From: Bacillus wiedmannii
GTDB lineage: Bacteria > Bacillota > Bacilli > Bacillales > Bacillaceae_G
Assembly: GCF_001583695.1 (NCBI RefSeq)
Contig: NZ_LOBC01000039.1
Location: 276,632 to 340,631 of the forward strand
Direction: 5' to 3'
Length of the DNA stretch: 64,000 nt
A program made the position numbers and the translations under genes. This document shows, in pieces, positions 25,917 through 34,474 of the stretch (position 1 is its first letter; each line of letters opens with the position of its first letter). The notes beneath the pieces are model-generated. The model saw nothing but the letters and a program-made list of their open reading frames with translations. It did no database searches and was not told where the DNA came from.

Positions 25917-27242
25917 CTAAATAAAAGTATTTAATAAAAGCGCAAAACCAAATGCAATAAATGATAACAATGTCTCAAGTACCGTCCACGTTTTAAACGT
26001 TTCCTTAACCGTTAATCCTAAATACTCTTTTACAAGCCAGAATCCTGCATCATTTACGTGAGAAAACATTAATGATCCTGCACCCGTTGCTATAACGAGC
26101 AATTCTAAATTTACACCTGACATGTGCTGAATAACTGGTGAAGCAATCCCTGCTGCTGTCGTTAATGCTACTGTCGCTGAACCTGTTGCAATTCGAATTA
26201 ATCCAGCTACCATAAAAGCTAACACAATTGGTGATAACGCTATATGTTCTGCCATTTGGGCAATCGCTGTTCCAACGCCGCTTTCAATTAATATTTGTTT
26301 AAATCCACCGCCTGCACCAATAATTAAAATAATGGAACCGACCGGTAATAAACTGTCATCCGTTAATTTTTTAATCATCTTTTTATTAATTCCTTGCCTT
26401 ATTCCAAGTAAATAAAATGCTGCAAAACATGAAATAAGTAAAGCAATTACTGGACTTCCTATAAATACAAAAAATTCAGTTATCTTTTTTGGTAATGAAA
26501 TATATGGTGCCACTACTGATAAAATCATCAATACAACTGGTAATAAAATAATAAAAAATGAAACTTTACGACTTGGTAAATCTGTTGATACAGTCGTAAC
26601 TCGAACAAGCTCTGGTTCATTTTCAGGTATAACCCTTTTATGTACCCACTTTGCAAATATCGGTCCTGCGATAATGGCTGTTGGTAACGCGATAATTAAT
26701 GAATATAAAAGTACCTTTCCTAAGTTCGCGTTATAAATACCGATTGCTGTCATCGCCCCTGGATGTGGCGGTACGAGCCCATGCACAATAGATAATCCAG
26801 CAATAACAGGTAACGCAATTAATAATATATTTTGCTTCGTCGTTTTTCGAATAGAAATAACAAGTGGTAATAAAATGACGATCCCCACTTCAAAAAACAC
26901 TGGAATTCCTATAACAAATCCTGCAAATAACATAGCCCACGGTAGTTTCTTTACACCGAAAAATCGAATAAAGAAGTCTGCCACTTGCATGCCGGCCCCT
27001 GAATCGGACATCATTTTTCCTAAAATTGTTCCGAGAGCTAAAATACCAACTAAATGCCCTAGTACACTACCAACACCAGTTTCATAGGCAGTCACTATTT
27101 TCGTCAAATTCAATCCAGACATGATAGCTAAAAATAAACTCGCAACTGTTAAACTAATAAATGCATGCCATTTCCACCATGATACCCCTAAAATAACAAT
27201 CGCGATTGCAAATAACGTGACGATTAATAAGTATATATCCAT
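25917..27242 (-). CDS. GntP-family gluconate/sugar acid:H+ symporter
   Basis: 441 residues with 12 or more hydrophobic segments and GntP-type features (VHGLVPPHPGAM, a conserved loop of this family; SATVALTTAAGIASP near the C-terminus). The family imports gluconate and related sugar acids. It ends a group of sugar acid genes but is separated from the GntR gene by a terminator (27323-27348), so it likely has its own promoter. The neighbouring DgaE/DgaF-like enzymes suggest a 2-amino or N-acyl sugar acid as substrate; this is inference. Confidence 0.85.
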   Translation of the reverse strand: MDIYLLIVTLFAIAIVILGVSWWKWHAFISLTVASLFLAIMSGLNLTKIVTAYETGVGSVLGHLVGILALGTILGKMMSDSGAGMQVADFFIRFFGVKKLPWAMLFAGFVIGIPVFFEVGIVILLPLVISIRKTTKQNILLIALPVIAGLSIVHGLVPPHPGAMTAIGIYNANLGKVLLYSLIIALPTAIIAGPIFAKWVHKRVIPENEPELVRVTTVSTDLPSRKVSFFIILLPVVLMILSVVAPYISLPKKITEFFVFIGSPVIALLISCFAAFYLLGIRQGINKKMIKKLTDDSLLPVGSIILIIGAGGGFKQILIESGVGTAIAQMAEHIALSPIVLAFMVAGLIRIATGSATVALTTAAGIASPVIQHMSGVNLELLVIATGAGSLMFSHVNDAGFWLVKEYLGLTVKETFKTWTVLETLLSFIAFGFALLLNTFI

Positions 27243-27322
27243 CTCTCATTCCCCTTACTTTTATCCCGTATTTGCAGGCAATAAACACCTAATTGGTGCG
27301 GGATGAATCTAATGAAACACTT

Positions 27323-27348
27323 TATAAAAAAAGAGGGCGAATACCCTC
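27323..27348 (-). terminator. Terminator of the amidohydrolase-GntR operon
   Basis: Minus strand GAGGG-TATTCG-CCCTC followed by TTTTTTT just beyond the GntR-type stop codon. Confidence 0.7.
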
Positions 27349-27351
27349 CTT

Positions 27352-28077
27352 TTATACGTCATAATTCACTACATAATGCTGCATTTCTGTGTTGTAGTAG
27401 CCTTCGCTATATTCAATTACTTCGCCAACTTCATCGTAAGAATAGCGCATACGTTTTAATAACGCTGTCCCCTCTTTTTCACCTAACGCTTCTGCAACGA
27501 AACTAGGCGCAAGTCCAACAGCGAATTCATCTCTGAAGTTTTCTAAATGTATACCTCGGTCTTCAACTAAATCGTAAAGCGATTGCAAGTCAAAGTCCGA
27601 TAAATCTGTACTTGCCATGTGTGCTGAGAAATAGTGCGTATAATGAATGTACGGTGCATCATTTAACGTATATAAACGTTCGATACGAAAACTTTCCCTA
27701 CCGAATAATTGAAATGGCACTGTTCCTTCTTCATTATGAACGATTTCTGCTTTTAGCAGTTTCTTTTGTACTTTATATCCTTCTTCCACTAACACTTCTG
27801 TAAATTTCTTACCCTTTGACAACTTTGTCGCAGAAGTATTACGGATCACTTTCGTTCCTTTACCGCTTTTCTTTTCTAAATATCCTTCTTGAGCAAGTTC
27901 TTTAATCGCATTACGCACTGTAATTTTGCTCACTTTGAACTCTTCTTCTAACTGCGGTTCGGAAGGAATATTCGTATGAATCGCATATACACCATGCAAT
28001 ATTCGATCACGAATAATATTTTTTATTTGTAAATATAATGGTCCTTTTTTCCTCGTTACGTTCACCGTTACACCCAC
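27352..28077 (-). CDS. GntR/HutC-family regulator of sugar acid catabolism
   Basis: 241 residues: an N-terminal winged helix (EPQLEEEFKVSKITVRNAIKELAQEGYLEKKSGKGT arrangement, about 28-65) and a C-terminal UTRA ligand domain (about 90-235). Its GTG overlaps the kinase stop (TAGTG), making it the last gene of the operon. Such regulators are usually released from DNA by a pathway intermediate, often a sugar phosphate. The perfect palindrome at 32136-32147 beside the operon promoter is one candidate target. Confidence 0.85.
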   Translation of the reverse strand: MGVTVNVTRKKGPLYLQIKNIIRDRILHGVYAIHTNIPSEPQLEEEFKVSKITVRNAIKELAQEGYLEKKSGKGTKVIRNTSATKLSKGKKFTEVLVEEGYKVQKKLLKAEIVHNEEGTVPFQLFGRESFRIERLYTLNDAPYIHYTHYFSAHMASTDLSDFDLQSLYDLVEDRGIHLENFRDEFAVGLAPSFVAEALGEKEGTALLKRMRYSYDEVGEVIEYSEGYYNTEMQHYVVNYDV

Positions 28078-29093
28078 TACCTTTCTACATCACCTACTGA
28101 TGCCGTCATTGCCCGAAGTATATCCTTCTCTGATGACATTGGCGTATCACCGACGATTGTATGTGCAAGCATTCCAGCTGCTGACGCAAATGAAACAGCT
28201 TTCTCTGGTGCAAACTCTTCTATCTCGCCATGAATAATCCCGCTCGTATAAGCATCTCCAGCACCTATTCTATCATATACAGAAAACGTAAGTGTTTTTG
28301 CAAAAGTGAACGCACCATCTTTACATATAAACCCGCGAAGTGAGTGTGTATTATCGCTATTAATAGAGCGATGTGTACCAGCAATTGTAGCGATATGATA
28401 TGTTTCAGCAACCTTTGGAATAAGATCAACAAGTTGCGCCTCTCGCTCTGTCTCCTCTGTTTTCATTCCAAGAACGAACATTGCATCTTTTTCGTTCATC
28501 ATAACGATATCAGCAAGAGCTAGCATTTCTTCGTAATGTGGTTTCGCCTGCTCATACCCGTCTTCTCCCCAAAGAGATGGACGATAGTTGCAATCAAAGA
28601 CGACAGTTCCTCCGTTTTCTTTCACTGCTTTCGCTAAAGATTTCATATGATGGCGCACCGTATCATTCATCGCAAGTGTAATTCCGCAAAAATGAACGAT
28701 ATCAATTTCCTTTGCGATTTCTTCAAATTGATACATGTCTTCACATGCCGTATTGAAGCTGCTTTCTAATCGATTTGAATATGTAACGCGGCTTGCACGT
28801 GCTCCAAATCCATTTTCTAAAAAGTACATGCCGACATATTTACCGCCTCTTGAAATAAACGGTGCCCGAATGCCTAACTTTTGAATATGTGATACCGCAG
28901 CATCCCCAACAGAATTTTCCGGTAAAGTTGAAATAAGAAAGCCTTCATGACCGAGATGAGAAAGTGCTGCTGCAACGTTCACACCTGTACCAGAAAAGGA
29001 GTAATTTAATGTGTTAGCTTGCGACAATAACTCATATCCTGGTACTTGCAGACGCATCATGACTTCGCCGAATGCTGCAATTTTCTTACGCAT
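28077..29093 (-). CDS. PfkB-family sugar acid kinase, KDG-kinase-like
   Basis: 338 residues of ribokinase fold: GVNVAAALSHLG near the N-terminus and the C-terminal signature with catalytic Asp, DRIGAGDAYTSG. The relatives are 2-dehydro-3-deoxygluconokinases. In this operon it could phosphorylate either free ketodeoxygluconate or the amino sugar acid before deamination. The ATG at 29093 overlaps the aldolase stop by 8 bases; an upstream TTG is possible but has no better site. Confidence 0.8.
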   Translation of the reverse strand: MRKKIAAFGEVMMRLQVPGYELLSQANTLNYSFSGTGVNVAAALSHLGHEGFLISTLPENSVGDAAVSHIQKLGIRAPFISRGGKYVGMYFLENGFGARASRVTYSNRLESSFNTACEDMYQFEEIAKEIDIVHFCGITLAMNDTVRHHMKSLAKAVKENGGTVVFDCNYRPSLWGEDGYEQAKPHYEEMLALADIVMMNEKDAMFVLGMKTEETEREAQLVDLIPKVAETYHIATIAGTHRSINSDNTHSLRGFICKDGAFTFAKTLTFSVYDRIGAGDAYTSGIIHGEIEEFAPEKAVSFASAAGMLAHTIVGDTPMSSEKDILRAMTASVGDVER

Positions 29094-29841
29094 ATTGATC
29101 AACTAGCTTCTTCACTACCGCTAATAACTCACGCACATCTTCTGTTTTCGTATTACCAGTTTCTTTATCAATAATAGAAGAGTACACGTGCGGGATAACT
29201 TGCTCTACATTTGCTTCTAGCGCAATACGTACAATTGTTTCGAAGTTTTCTTTATCAATTCCGCCTGTTGGCTCTAATGCAAATCCTTCTTCCGCACAAG
29301 CTTTCGCAACTGCGCGATATTCTTCTTCATGAGCTAAACCTTTCATTGGGAAGTATTTCAATGAATTTCCGCCCATATCACGTACAAGTGCGATTGCTGT
29401 TTTAATTGGAACGATTGCTTTTTCTTCTCCAGCTGCACTAATTGGACCAGTAGAAATATTTACGTACCCTACTTTTCCTGTTGGTGATACTAAACTATTA
29501 ATCCAGCTATCTTTTCCGCCAAGATTTGCACGTGTCGCTCCAACTGAAGGGAACACTTGATTAATATGGCTACCAGGATAATGCTTCGCAATTTCAGCTA
29601 CAACTGCTGCTTGGCGATTATCTCCTGCGCCTAATCCGATCGATACAGCGTCATCAATTTCTTTTCCGTATGCTTTCATCGCTGTAACTGCTTCTTCTAC
29701 TGTTGGATAATCTTTTGATAACACTCCAACAACTACATAACCTTCTGCGGCCTCAAAAATGTCTTTCGCATTTTCGATATTGTTCGCTAATACATTTAAT
29801 GCTACACGGCCTTTATAAAAACGTTTTTGAATGTTTGTCAT
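29086..29841 (-). CDS. dgaF: DgaF-like 2-dehydro-3-deoxy-phosphogluconate aldolase
   Basis: 251 residues of TIM-barrel type with SIGLGAGDN, SNHINQVFPSVGATRA-like (here HINQVFPSVGATRANLGG) and SLKYFPMKGL, where the lysine is the probable Schiff-base residue. It resembles Salmonella DgaF, which splits 2-keto-3-deoxygluconate-6-phosphate to pyruvate and glyceraldehyde-3-phosphate. It starts 1 base after the DgaE-like gene. The DgaE-DgaF pairing supports the assignment. Confidence 0.8.
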   Translation of the reverse strand: MTNIQKRFYKGRVALNVLANNIENAKDIFEAAEGYVVVGVLSKDYPTVEEAVTAMKAYGKEIDDAVSIGLGAGDNRQAAVVAEIAKHYPGSHINQVFPSVGATRANLGGKDSWINSLVSPTGKVGYVNISTGPISAAGEEKAIVPIKTAIALVRDMGGNSLKYFPMKGLAHEEEYRAVAKACAEEGFALEPTGGIDKENFETIVRIALEANVEQVIPHVYSSIIDKETGNTKTEDVRELLAVVKKLVDQYA

Positions 29842-29842
29842 T

Positions 29843-30946
29843 TTAGTTTCCCCCTACAATTTCTCTCAATTTTTCTTCAATTACATGTATGTCATCACCT
29901 TGAAGTGGACGTGGATCAATATCAAAGAATCCTTGTCTTACTCCGTAATCACGTGTATAAATGGCGATTTCCCCTTCTCGTAATGCTGTTACGACGTCTT
30001 TTGCTGATTTATTTAACTCGTTCTCTTTAATGTGAATACGTGCTCTAAAGATTGCTCTTCCTGCTTCATCTTGAACGATCGTTACATTTACACCGTTTAA
30101 TTCTTTTAGCGGCATAAGTACTTGTAATAACTCTTTTTCTTGCTCACTCTTATCTTCTTTTACTCCGTACTCGTCAAGCGCTTGAAGTAAGCCGAAAGTT
30201 GTTTCTTTCCCAACTTTCATACTTCTTCCGATGCAATGTAATTGCACTTTCAGCCACTCGATATATTTTCGTTTACCGCCGACAATACCAGAAGTTGGTC
30301 CTTCAATTGCCTTTGAACCGCTATAAATGGCAAGGTCTGAATACTTCACATATTTTTGAATATTTTCTTCAGCTGCCGCATCGACGATAAGTGGTACGTT
30401 ATTTCGCTGCGCAACTTCCCATGCTTCTTCAACAGAAATCATATTTTTTTGCACGGCATGATGGGATTTCACATATAGGATCGCTGCTGTATTTTCACCA
30501 ATCGCATCTTCAATATGCTCTACTTTCCCTTCATTTGCGTAGCCAACTTCTACAAGTTTACCACCGCCTAAGTAAATCATCGTTTCAACAGGAGCGCCGT
30601 ATTGAACGTTATGACCTTTTAACATAATCACTTCGTTTTTCGCGATGACCTCTTGATGAAGTCTTTCACTTTTACGGCGATTTCCTTCTGTAACGATACT
30701 AGCGATAGAAAGTGCAATTCCGCTCGATGCTGAATTCACAACGATAGCTGCCTCTGAATCTAGAATTCTCGCAATATGGTCTCCCGCTTTATCTACTAAA
30801 TCTGCAATTTCCACATAATTTTGTCCACCATGTTTCATCGCATCCATAACTGTATTTGTCGGAGCGGATACACCTAAAATACTCATTCTACCGCTCGCAT
30901 TAATCACTCTTTTTAATCCGTACTTAGCATTCAATGAATGACCCAT
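29843..30946 (-). CDS. dgaE: DgaE-like PLP-dependent amino sugar acid ammonia lyase
   Basis: 367 residues related to the SelA/DgaE branch of PLP enzymes; the cofactor lysine is in YSGSKAIEGPTSG, with VDAAAEENI upstream as the cofactor-binding Asp. Salmonella DgaE converts D-glucosaminate-6-phosphate to 2-keto-3-deoxygluconate-6-phosphate and ammonia. Its start overlaps the amidohydrolase gene by 23 bases. The exact amino sugar acid (gluco, galacto or other) cannot be decided from sequence. Confidence 0.8.
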   Translation of the reverse strand: MGHSLNAKYGLKRVINASGRMSILGVSAPTNTVMDAMKHGGQNYVEIADLVDKAGDHIARILDSEAAIVVNSASSGIALSIASIVTEGNRRKSERLHQEVIAKNEVIMLKGHNVQYGAPVETMIYLGGGKLVEVGYANEGKVEHIEDAIGENTAAILYVKSHHAVQKNMISVEEAWEVAQRNNVPLIVDAAAEENIQKYVKYSDLAIYSGSKAIEGPTSGIVGGKRKYIEWLKVQLHCIGRSMKVGKETTFGLLQALDEYGVKEDKSEQEKELLQVLMPLKELNGVNVTIVQDEAGRAIFRARIHIKENELNKSAKDVVTALREGEIAIYTRDYGVRQGFFDIDPRPLQGDDIHVIEEKLREIVGGN

Positions 30947-32024
30947 TGATTACAACCCCTTTCGTATCAATTCTTCTTTCAGCAACGTGCTGATCCCCTT
31001 CTGAATCAATTAACGTAATCGGTTCATCTTTCACCGTAAATAAAGTTAAGTTTGCAATATCGCCTTCTTGAATACGGCCAAGCTCTGGTTTCTTCAGCCA
31101 CTCTGCCGCATTTTTCGTCACCGCATTTATTACTTCTTCTAGCGGATATCCTAAGTAAAGGAATTTCGAAAGAACGTGAGCCATACTATACACTGGACCG
31201 TGTATACGATTCTTCCGGTAAATGTCTGTACTAATTGTATTAAAGGCAATACCGTGACGCTTCGCCGCTTCTGCTACTTTAAAAGAAAAACTAGCATTAC
31301 CGTGACCAACATCTAAATGAACACCGCGCTTCACTGCATCTAATAAAACTGGTAGCGGTTTGCCTTCTTCATCAAATAAATTATTTTCTTTCCCGTTTAA
31401 ATAATGTGTAATCACATCATCTTTTTCTAAAAGAGGTACAACTTCCTCAATGCGAGGAGGCGCTGAACCGATATGTACCATAATCGGTAATGATGTTTCA
31501 CGAGATAAAGAGCGTGCAACATGAAGCGGTTCAATTCCGCTATCACAAACGACGCTTTTACTCATTCTCGCCTTTAATCCAACGATTACATCTTTATACT
31601 TTTCTACTGCTTCTATTACTTTCTCTTTATCTATCCATCCCATGTTGGATAATTCATCAATTCGTTTCAAACCGATGCGAGAAATATTTAAAAAGGCAAA
31701 TAAATTCGTTTTCGCCTGCTCTCTACTTTTTACTAAATCTGCAATACGATCAGCTCCGCAGCTACCCGCATCAACAATTGTCGTTACCCCTTGCTTAACG
31801 CCAATTTCATCCACCTCATCGCCATACGGATCAAACTCTGGAAAAGCATGAACGTGTAAATCAATCCAGCCACTCGATACGTAAGTACCTGAGTAATCAA
31901 GAACCTTTCCACCCTCGCCAGCACCAGCTTTCGTCACCTTTGCGATTTTATTATTTTCAATTACAATGTCAATCTCTTCCCCGTTCACACGTTTCACATT
32001 ACGTAGTACGAATCGTTCTGTCAT
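30924..32024 (-). CDS. Amidohydrolase/deacetylase-like metallohydrolase
   Basis: 366 residues of the amidohydrolase superfamily: metal ligands in DLHVHAFPE, a probable carboxylated Lys in VGLKARMS, His in MVHIGS and DVGHGNASFSF, and Asp in TISTDI. The type resembles the cog3964 group, sometimes misannotated as dihydroorotase. As first gene before DgaE/DgaF-like enzymes, a plausible role is to remove an acyl group from an N-acylated amino sugar acid; that substrate is inferred. The start follows AAGGGTGG. Confidence 0.78.
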   Translation of the reverse strand: MTERFVLRNVKRVNGEEIDIVIENNKIAKVTKAGAGEGGKVLDYSGTYVSSGWIDLHVHAFPEFDPYGDEVDEIGVKQGVTTIVDAGSCGADRIADLVKSREQAKTNLFAFLNISRIGLKRIDELSNMGWIDKEKVIEAVEKYKDVIVGLKARMSKSVVCDSGIEPLHVARSLSRETSLPIMVHIGSAPPRIEEVVPLLEKDDVITHYLNGKENNLFDEEGKPLPVLLDAVKRGVHLDVGHGNASFSFKVAEAAKRHGIAFNTISTDIYRKNRIHGPVYSMAHVLSKFLYLGYPLEEVINAVTKNAAEWLKKPELGRIQEGDIANLTLFTVKDEPITLIDSEGDQHVAERRIDTKGVVINGSFIEC

Positions 32025-32055
32025 TGTATTTCCACCCTTTTCTATAAGAAGCCCA

Positions 32056-32069
32056 AGAATACGCTTACA
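32056..32069 (-). promoter_or_regulatory. cre site for CcpA before the amidohydrolase operon
   Basis: TGTAAGCGTATTCT matches TGWAARCGYTWNCW at 13 of 14 positions. It lies about 40 bases downstream of the candidate -10 (32107-32112) and before the start codon, a roadblock position. Glucose repression of the operon is therefore likely. Confidence 0.7.
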
Positions 32070-32106
32070 TTAAAGTTTCATTTTTATTTATCTCTTTCAC
32101 ATATTT

Positions 32107-32135
32107 AGAGTAGCACAAAAAAAGGAAGAAGTAAA
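32107..32135 (-). promoter_or_regulatory. Candidate promoter of the amidohydrolase operon
   Basis: Minus strand TTTACT (32135-32130), 17 bases, TACTCT (32112-32107). Each box matches four of six consensus bases. Confidence 0.45.
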
Positions 32136-32147
32136 TATAACGTTATA
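32136..32147. promoter_or_regulatory. Perfect palindrome next to the -35 box
   Basis: TATAACGTTATA is a perfect 12-bp palindrome abutting the candidate -35. It is a possible operator of the GntR-type regulator encoded in the operon. Confidence 0.4.
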
Positions 32148-32198
32148 ATGTTTAAAAGTAGAATAAGAGATACTCCTCAAAATTCTGATAGTACAGGA

Positions 32199-32362
32199 AA
32201 TTATATCAACGATTTTTCGAATATATCTATCAAAACCTGCACTATATCAACGATTTTTCGAATATATCTATCAAAACCTGCACTATATCAACGATTTTTC
32301 AAATATATCTACCGTAACTCAAAATATATCAACGATTCAACAAGAAATATCGATTTACCGAC
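32199..32362 (+). repeat. Dispersed AT-rich repeat, copy 1, with 41-bp tandem units
   Basis: Units beginning TATATCAACGATTTTT start at 32202, 32243 and 32284, an exact 41-base period; the first two units are identical. The element ends with TTTACCGAC. The right part (from ACCGTAACTC) is nearly identical to the copy at 62949-63062. An open frame across it is only a by-product of the repetition. Confidence 0.8.
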
Positions 32363-32425
32363 AAAAAACGCCAATCCCTTTCTTATATACGAAAAAGCTG
32401 CTCCAAAACGGAACAACCTCTTTCT

Positions 32426-33286
32426 CTATTCCTGAACCGTCACAATAACCCCATCCATATTATTCCCCGAAATTTCATACTGCTTATTCACCGGAACATT
32501 CACTTTCATGTTTCCGGAAACTTTATAATAAGAAACCGTATATTTCTTACCTTCCACATCGGTTGTAATTTCTTTTTTCTCTTTTAAGAAATCTAAATAT
32601 TCTTCTAGTGTGAAATTCTTTTTTTGCATAATCGCACTATGGGGTAAGCCGACATAACGGATATGCCATGGCTCATATTGAATGCCTGTAATATTGCTTT
32701 TATTTTTCGGATAACGTAATACAAAGCCGTGCTTCCATACGTTCTCTTCAATCCATCTTCCTTCAGGGGCTCTCTCCATTTTCTTTTGCGTAGATCCAAC
32801 GTCGAGTGATAATCCTAAATTATGTTCACTATATCCTGCTGGAAGTGCATAATCTGATCCCATGTCTTTATATAATTTACTTTGCTCTTTAAAATCTCGA
32901 TAGCCACTACTCATTAAGAAATGTTGTACGCCATCTTTTCCAGCCGCATCGACAACGTTTAAAAACTTTTTTACAACATCCTTTGATAAACGAAGATTTC
33001 TATCAAATATTACGTAACCTCTTACTAATTCACTATTATGATTTACATTTATAATGTCAGGCCTAATGCTATCTTTTTTTACTGGGTAATCTTTATTAAC
33101 TAATAACAGATTACCTTTATAAATCTCTTCTTTTGTAATCTCTATCTTTTCAGTATTCGCAGCTCTTACCTTATTATCTTTTTCCGCAATTTTAACATCG
33201 ATCTCCTTTTGAAATAACGGTGATATATAAAAGCCTACACAGACTGTACATAATATAAAAAGAGAAATAAATACCCACTTTTTCAT
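32426..33286 (-). CDS. VanY-type D,D-carboxypeptidase
   Basis: 286 residues: an N-terminal membrane anchor (about 5-22), a linker, and a VanY/DacB-type zinc peptidase domain with SEHNLGLSLDVG (zinc His and Asp) and EPWHIRYVG (second zinc His region). It should cut the terminal D-Ala from peptidoglycan stem peptides outside the membrane. It follows a VanR/VanS-like pair by 90 bases. No vanH, vanA or vanX homologue is nearby, so glycopeptide resistance is not implied. Confidence 0.85.
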   Translation of the reverse strand: MKKWVFISLFILCTVCVGFYISPLFQKEIDVKIAEKDNKVRAANTEKIEITKEEIYKGNLLLVNKDYPVKKDSIRPDIINVNHNSELVRGYVIFDRNLRLSKDVVKKFLNVVDAAGKDGVQHFLMSSGYRDFKEQSKLYKDMGSDYALPAGYSEHNLGLSLDVGSTQKKMERAPEGRWIEENVWKHGFVLRYPKNKSNITGIQYEPWHIRYVGLPHSAIMQKKNFTLEEYLDFLKEKKEITTDVEGKKYTVSYYKVSGNMKVNVPVNKQYEISGNNMDGVIVTVQE

Positions 33287-33376
33287 CTCTAGTTCCTCCT
33301 TAACGTAACTTACGTATAGAATAGAAAAAACTATTAAAATAAAAAGTGGGGTAAAGTTTAAATTTTTATTAAATTG

Positions 33377-34474
33377 TTAAGTCTCGTCTTTTGGTAATCT
33401 CACTTCAAATACCGTTCTAACTATATTACTTTCAGCAGAAATCATACCGTTATGCTGCTCAACAATATTTTTCGCAATAAATAGTCCAAGGCCTGTCCCG
33501 CCACGGTTCTCAGTTCTCGATTTATCACCTGTATAAAACATATCAAAAAGATACGGTAAATCTTCTTCTGGAATGCTATCTCCGTAATTAATAACTTGTA
33601 CGACAACTTCTTCATTATCGATATACCCATTCATATCAACAAATTGCCCATCATATCCATATCGAACGGCATTTGTTAACAGGTTCTCAAATACTCTAGC
33701 TAACAATTTTCCATCACCGTTAATCGGCAAATGAGGATCAACATTCAATCTAGCTTCTAAATGATGTTTTTCTAATAACGGATACAATTCCTCATCTAAC
33801 TGTATAAGTAGCTCATTTACATCGATCGGCTTTGTATCCAACTTTAACATGCCATAGTTCATACGTGTAATTTCAAATAATTCATCAATTAAGCTTTCAA
33901 GCCTTTGCGATTTCGTAAAAGCAATCGTGGCAAAGTGTTTAATTTGTTCCTTCGTCAAATTCTCATCTTTAAGAATTAGGTCTAAATAACCTAAAACAGA
34001 TGTTAACGGCGTTCTTAAATCGTGAGCTAAGTTAACAATAAGCTGGTCCTTACTACTTTCCGCGAAATCTCCTCGTTCCACTGCTTCCTTTAGTTTCTCA
34101 CTCGCTACATTCATTTCACTTGCAATATATCCAAACTCATCATTTGATGAAACGCGCACTTTATTTGTAAAATCTCCGTTCGCCAAATGATGAATTCCGT
34201 TTGAAATCTCATCAAAATATTTTAAATACGGCCTAGTAAGGAAGAAGAAAAACATAATGGACAGAGGGATGAAAATAATTAAAAAGAAATTAACATCCCC
34301 AATTTGTCTTACCATGGAACGAAATTGAGCTAACGGATCCTCATAACGAACGACTAATTTATAATAAATCCGTAATCCTTCATAAATGAAATACGTTATG
34401 CCAGCAGCTAATATCATACTTAACGCAAATAGCATAACCATCTTCGAGCGAAAACTTCTCATCTTTTTAGCCAT
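33377..34474 (-). CDS. VanS-like sensor histidine kinase
   Basis: 365 residues: membrane helices near 12-30 and 57-76 with a short extracellular loop of about 27 residues, a HAMP domain, the H-box NLAHDLRTPLTSVLGY, and ATP-binding motifs (NLLTNAVRYG, GGTGLGLFIAKNI). It overlaps the regulator gene by 8 bases. The short sensor resembles VanS kinases. It probably tunes the carboxypeptidase gene downstream; the signal is unknown. Confidence 0.85.
   Translation of the reverse strand: MAKKMRSFRSKMVMLFALSMILAAGITYFIYEGLRIYYKLVVRYEDPLAQFRSMVRQIGDVNFFLIIFIPLSIMFFFFLTRPYLKYFDEISNGIHHLANGDFTNKVRVSSNDEFGYIASEMNVASEKLKEAVERGDFAESSKDQLIVNLAHDLRTPLTSVLGYLDLILKDENLTKEQIKHFATIAFTKSQRLESLIDELFEITRMNYGMLKLDTKPIDVNELLIQLDEELYPLLEKHHLEARLNVDPHLPINGDGKLLARVFENLLTNAVRYGYDGQFVDMNGYIDNEEVVVQVINYGDSIPEEDLPYLFDMFYTGDKSRTENRGGTGLGLFIAKNIVEQHNGMISAESNIVRTVFEVRLPKDET

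Noticed and set aside
27252-27300. GntR-type operator before the GntP-type gene
   Set aside because: I found no convincing palindrome there; the sequence did not match the palindrome at the amidohydrolase promoter.
32199-32362. Possible short CRISPR array
   Set aside because: The units are tandem at 41 bp with no unique spacers between conserved short repeats, and no cas genes are nearby.
32148-32435. A 95-codon open frame on the plus strand
   Set aside because: It runs through the 41-bp tandem repeats, has no ribosome binding site, and the same repetition gives a similar frame at copy 3; it is a product of repeat composition.
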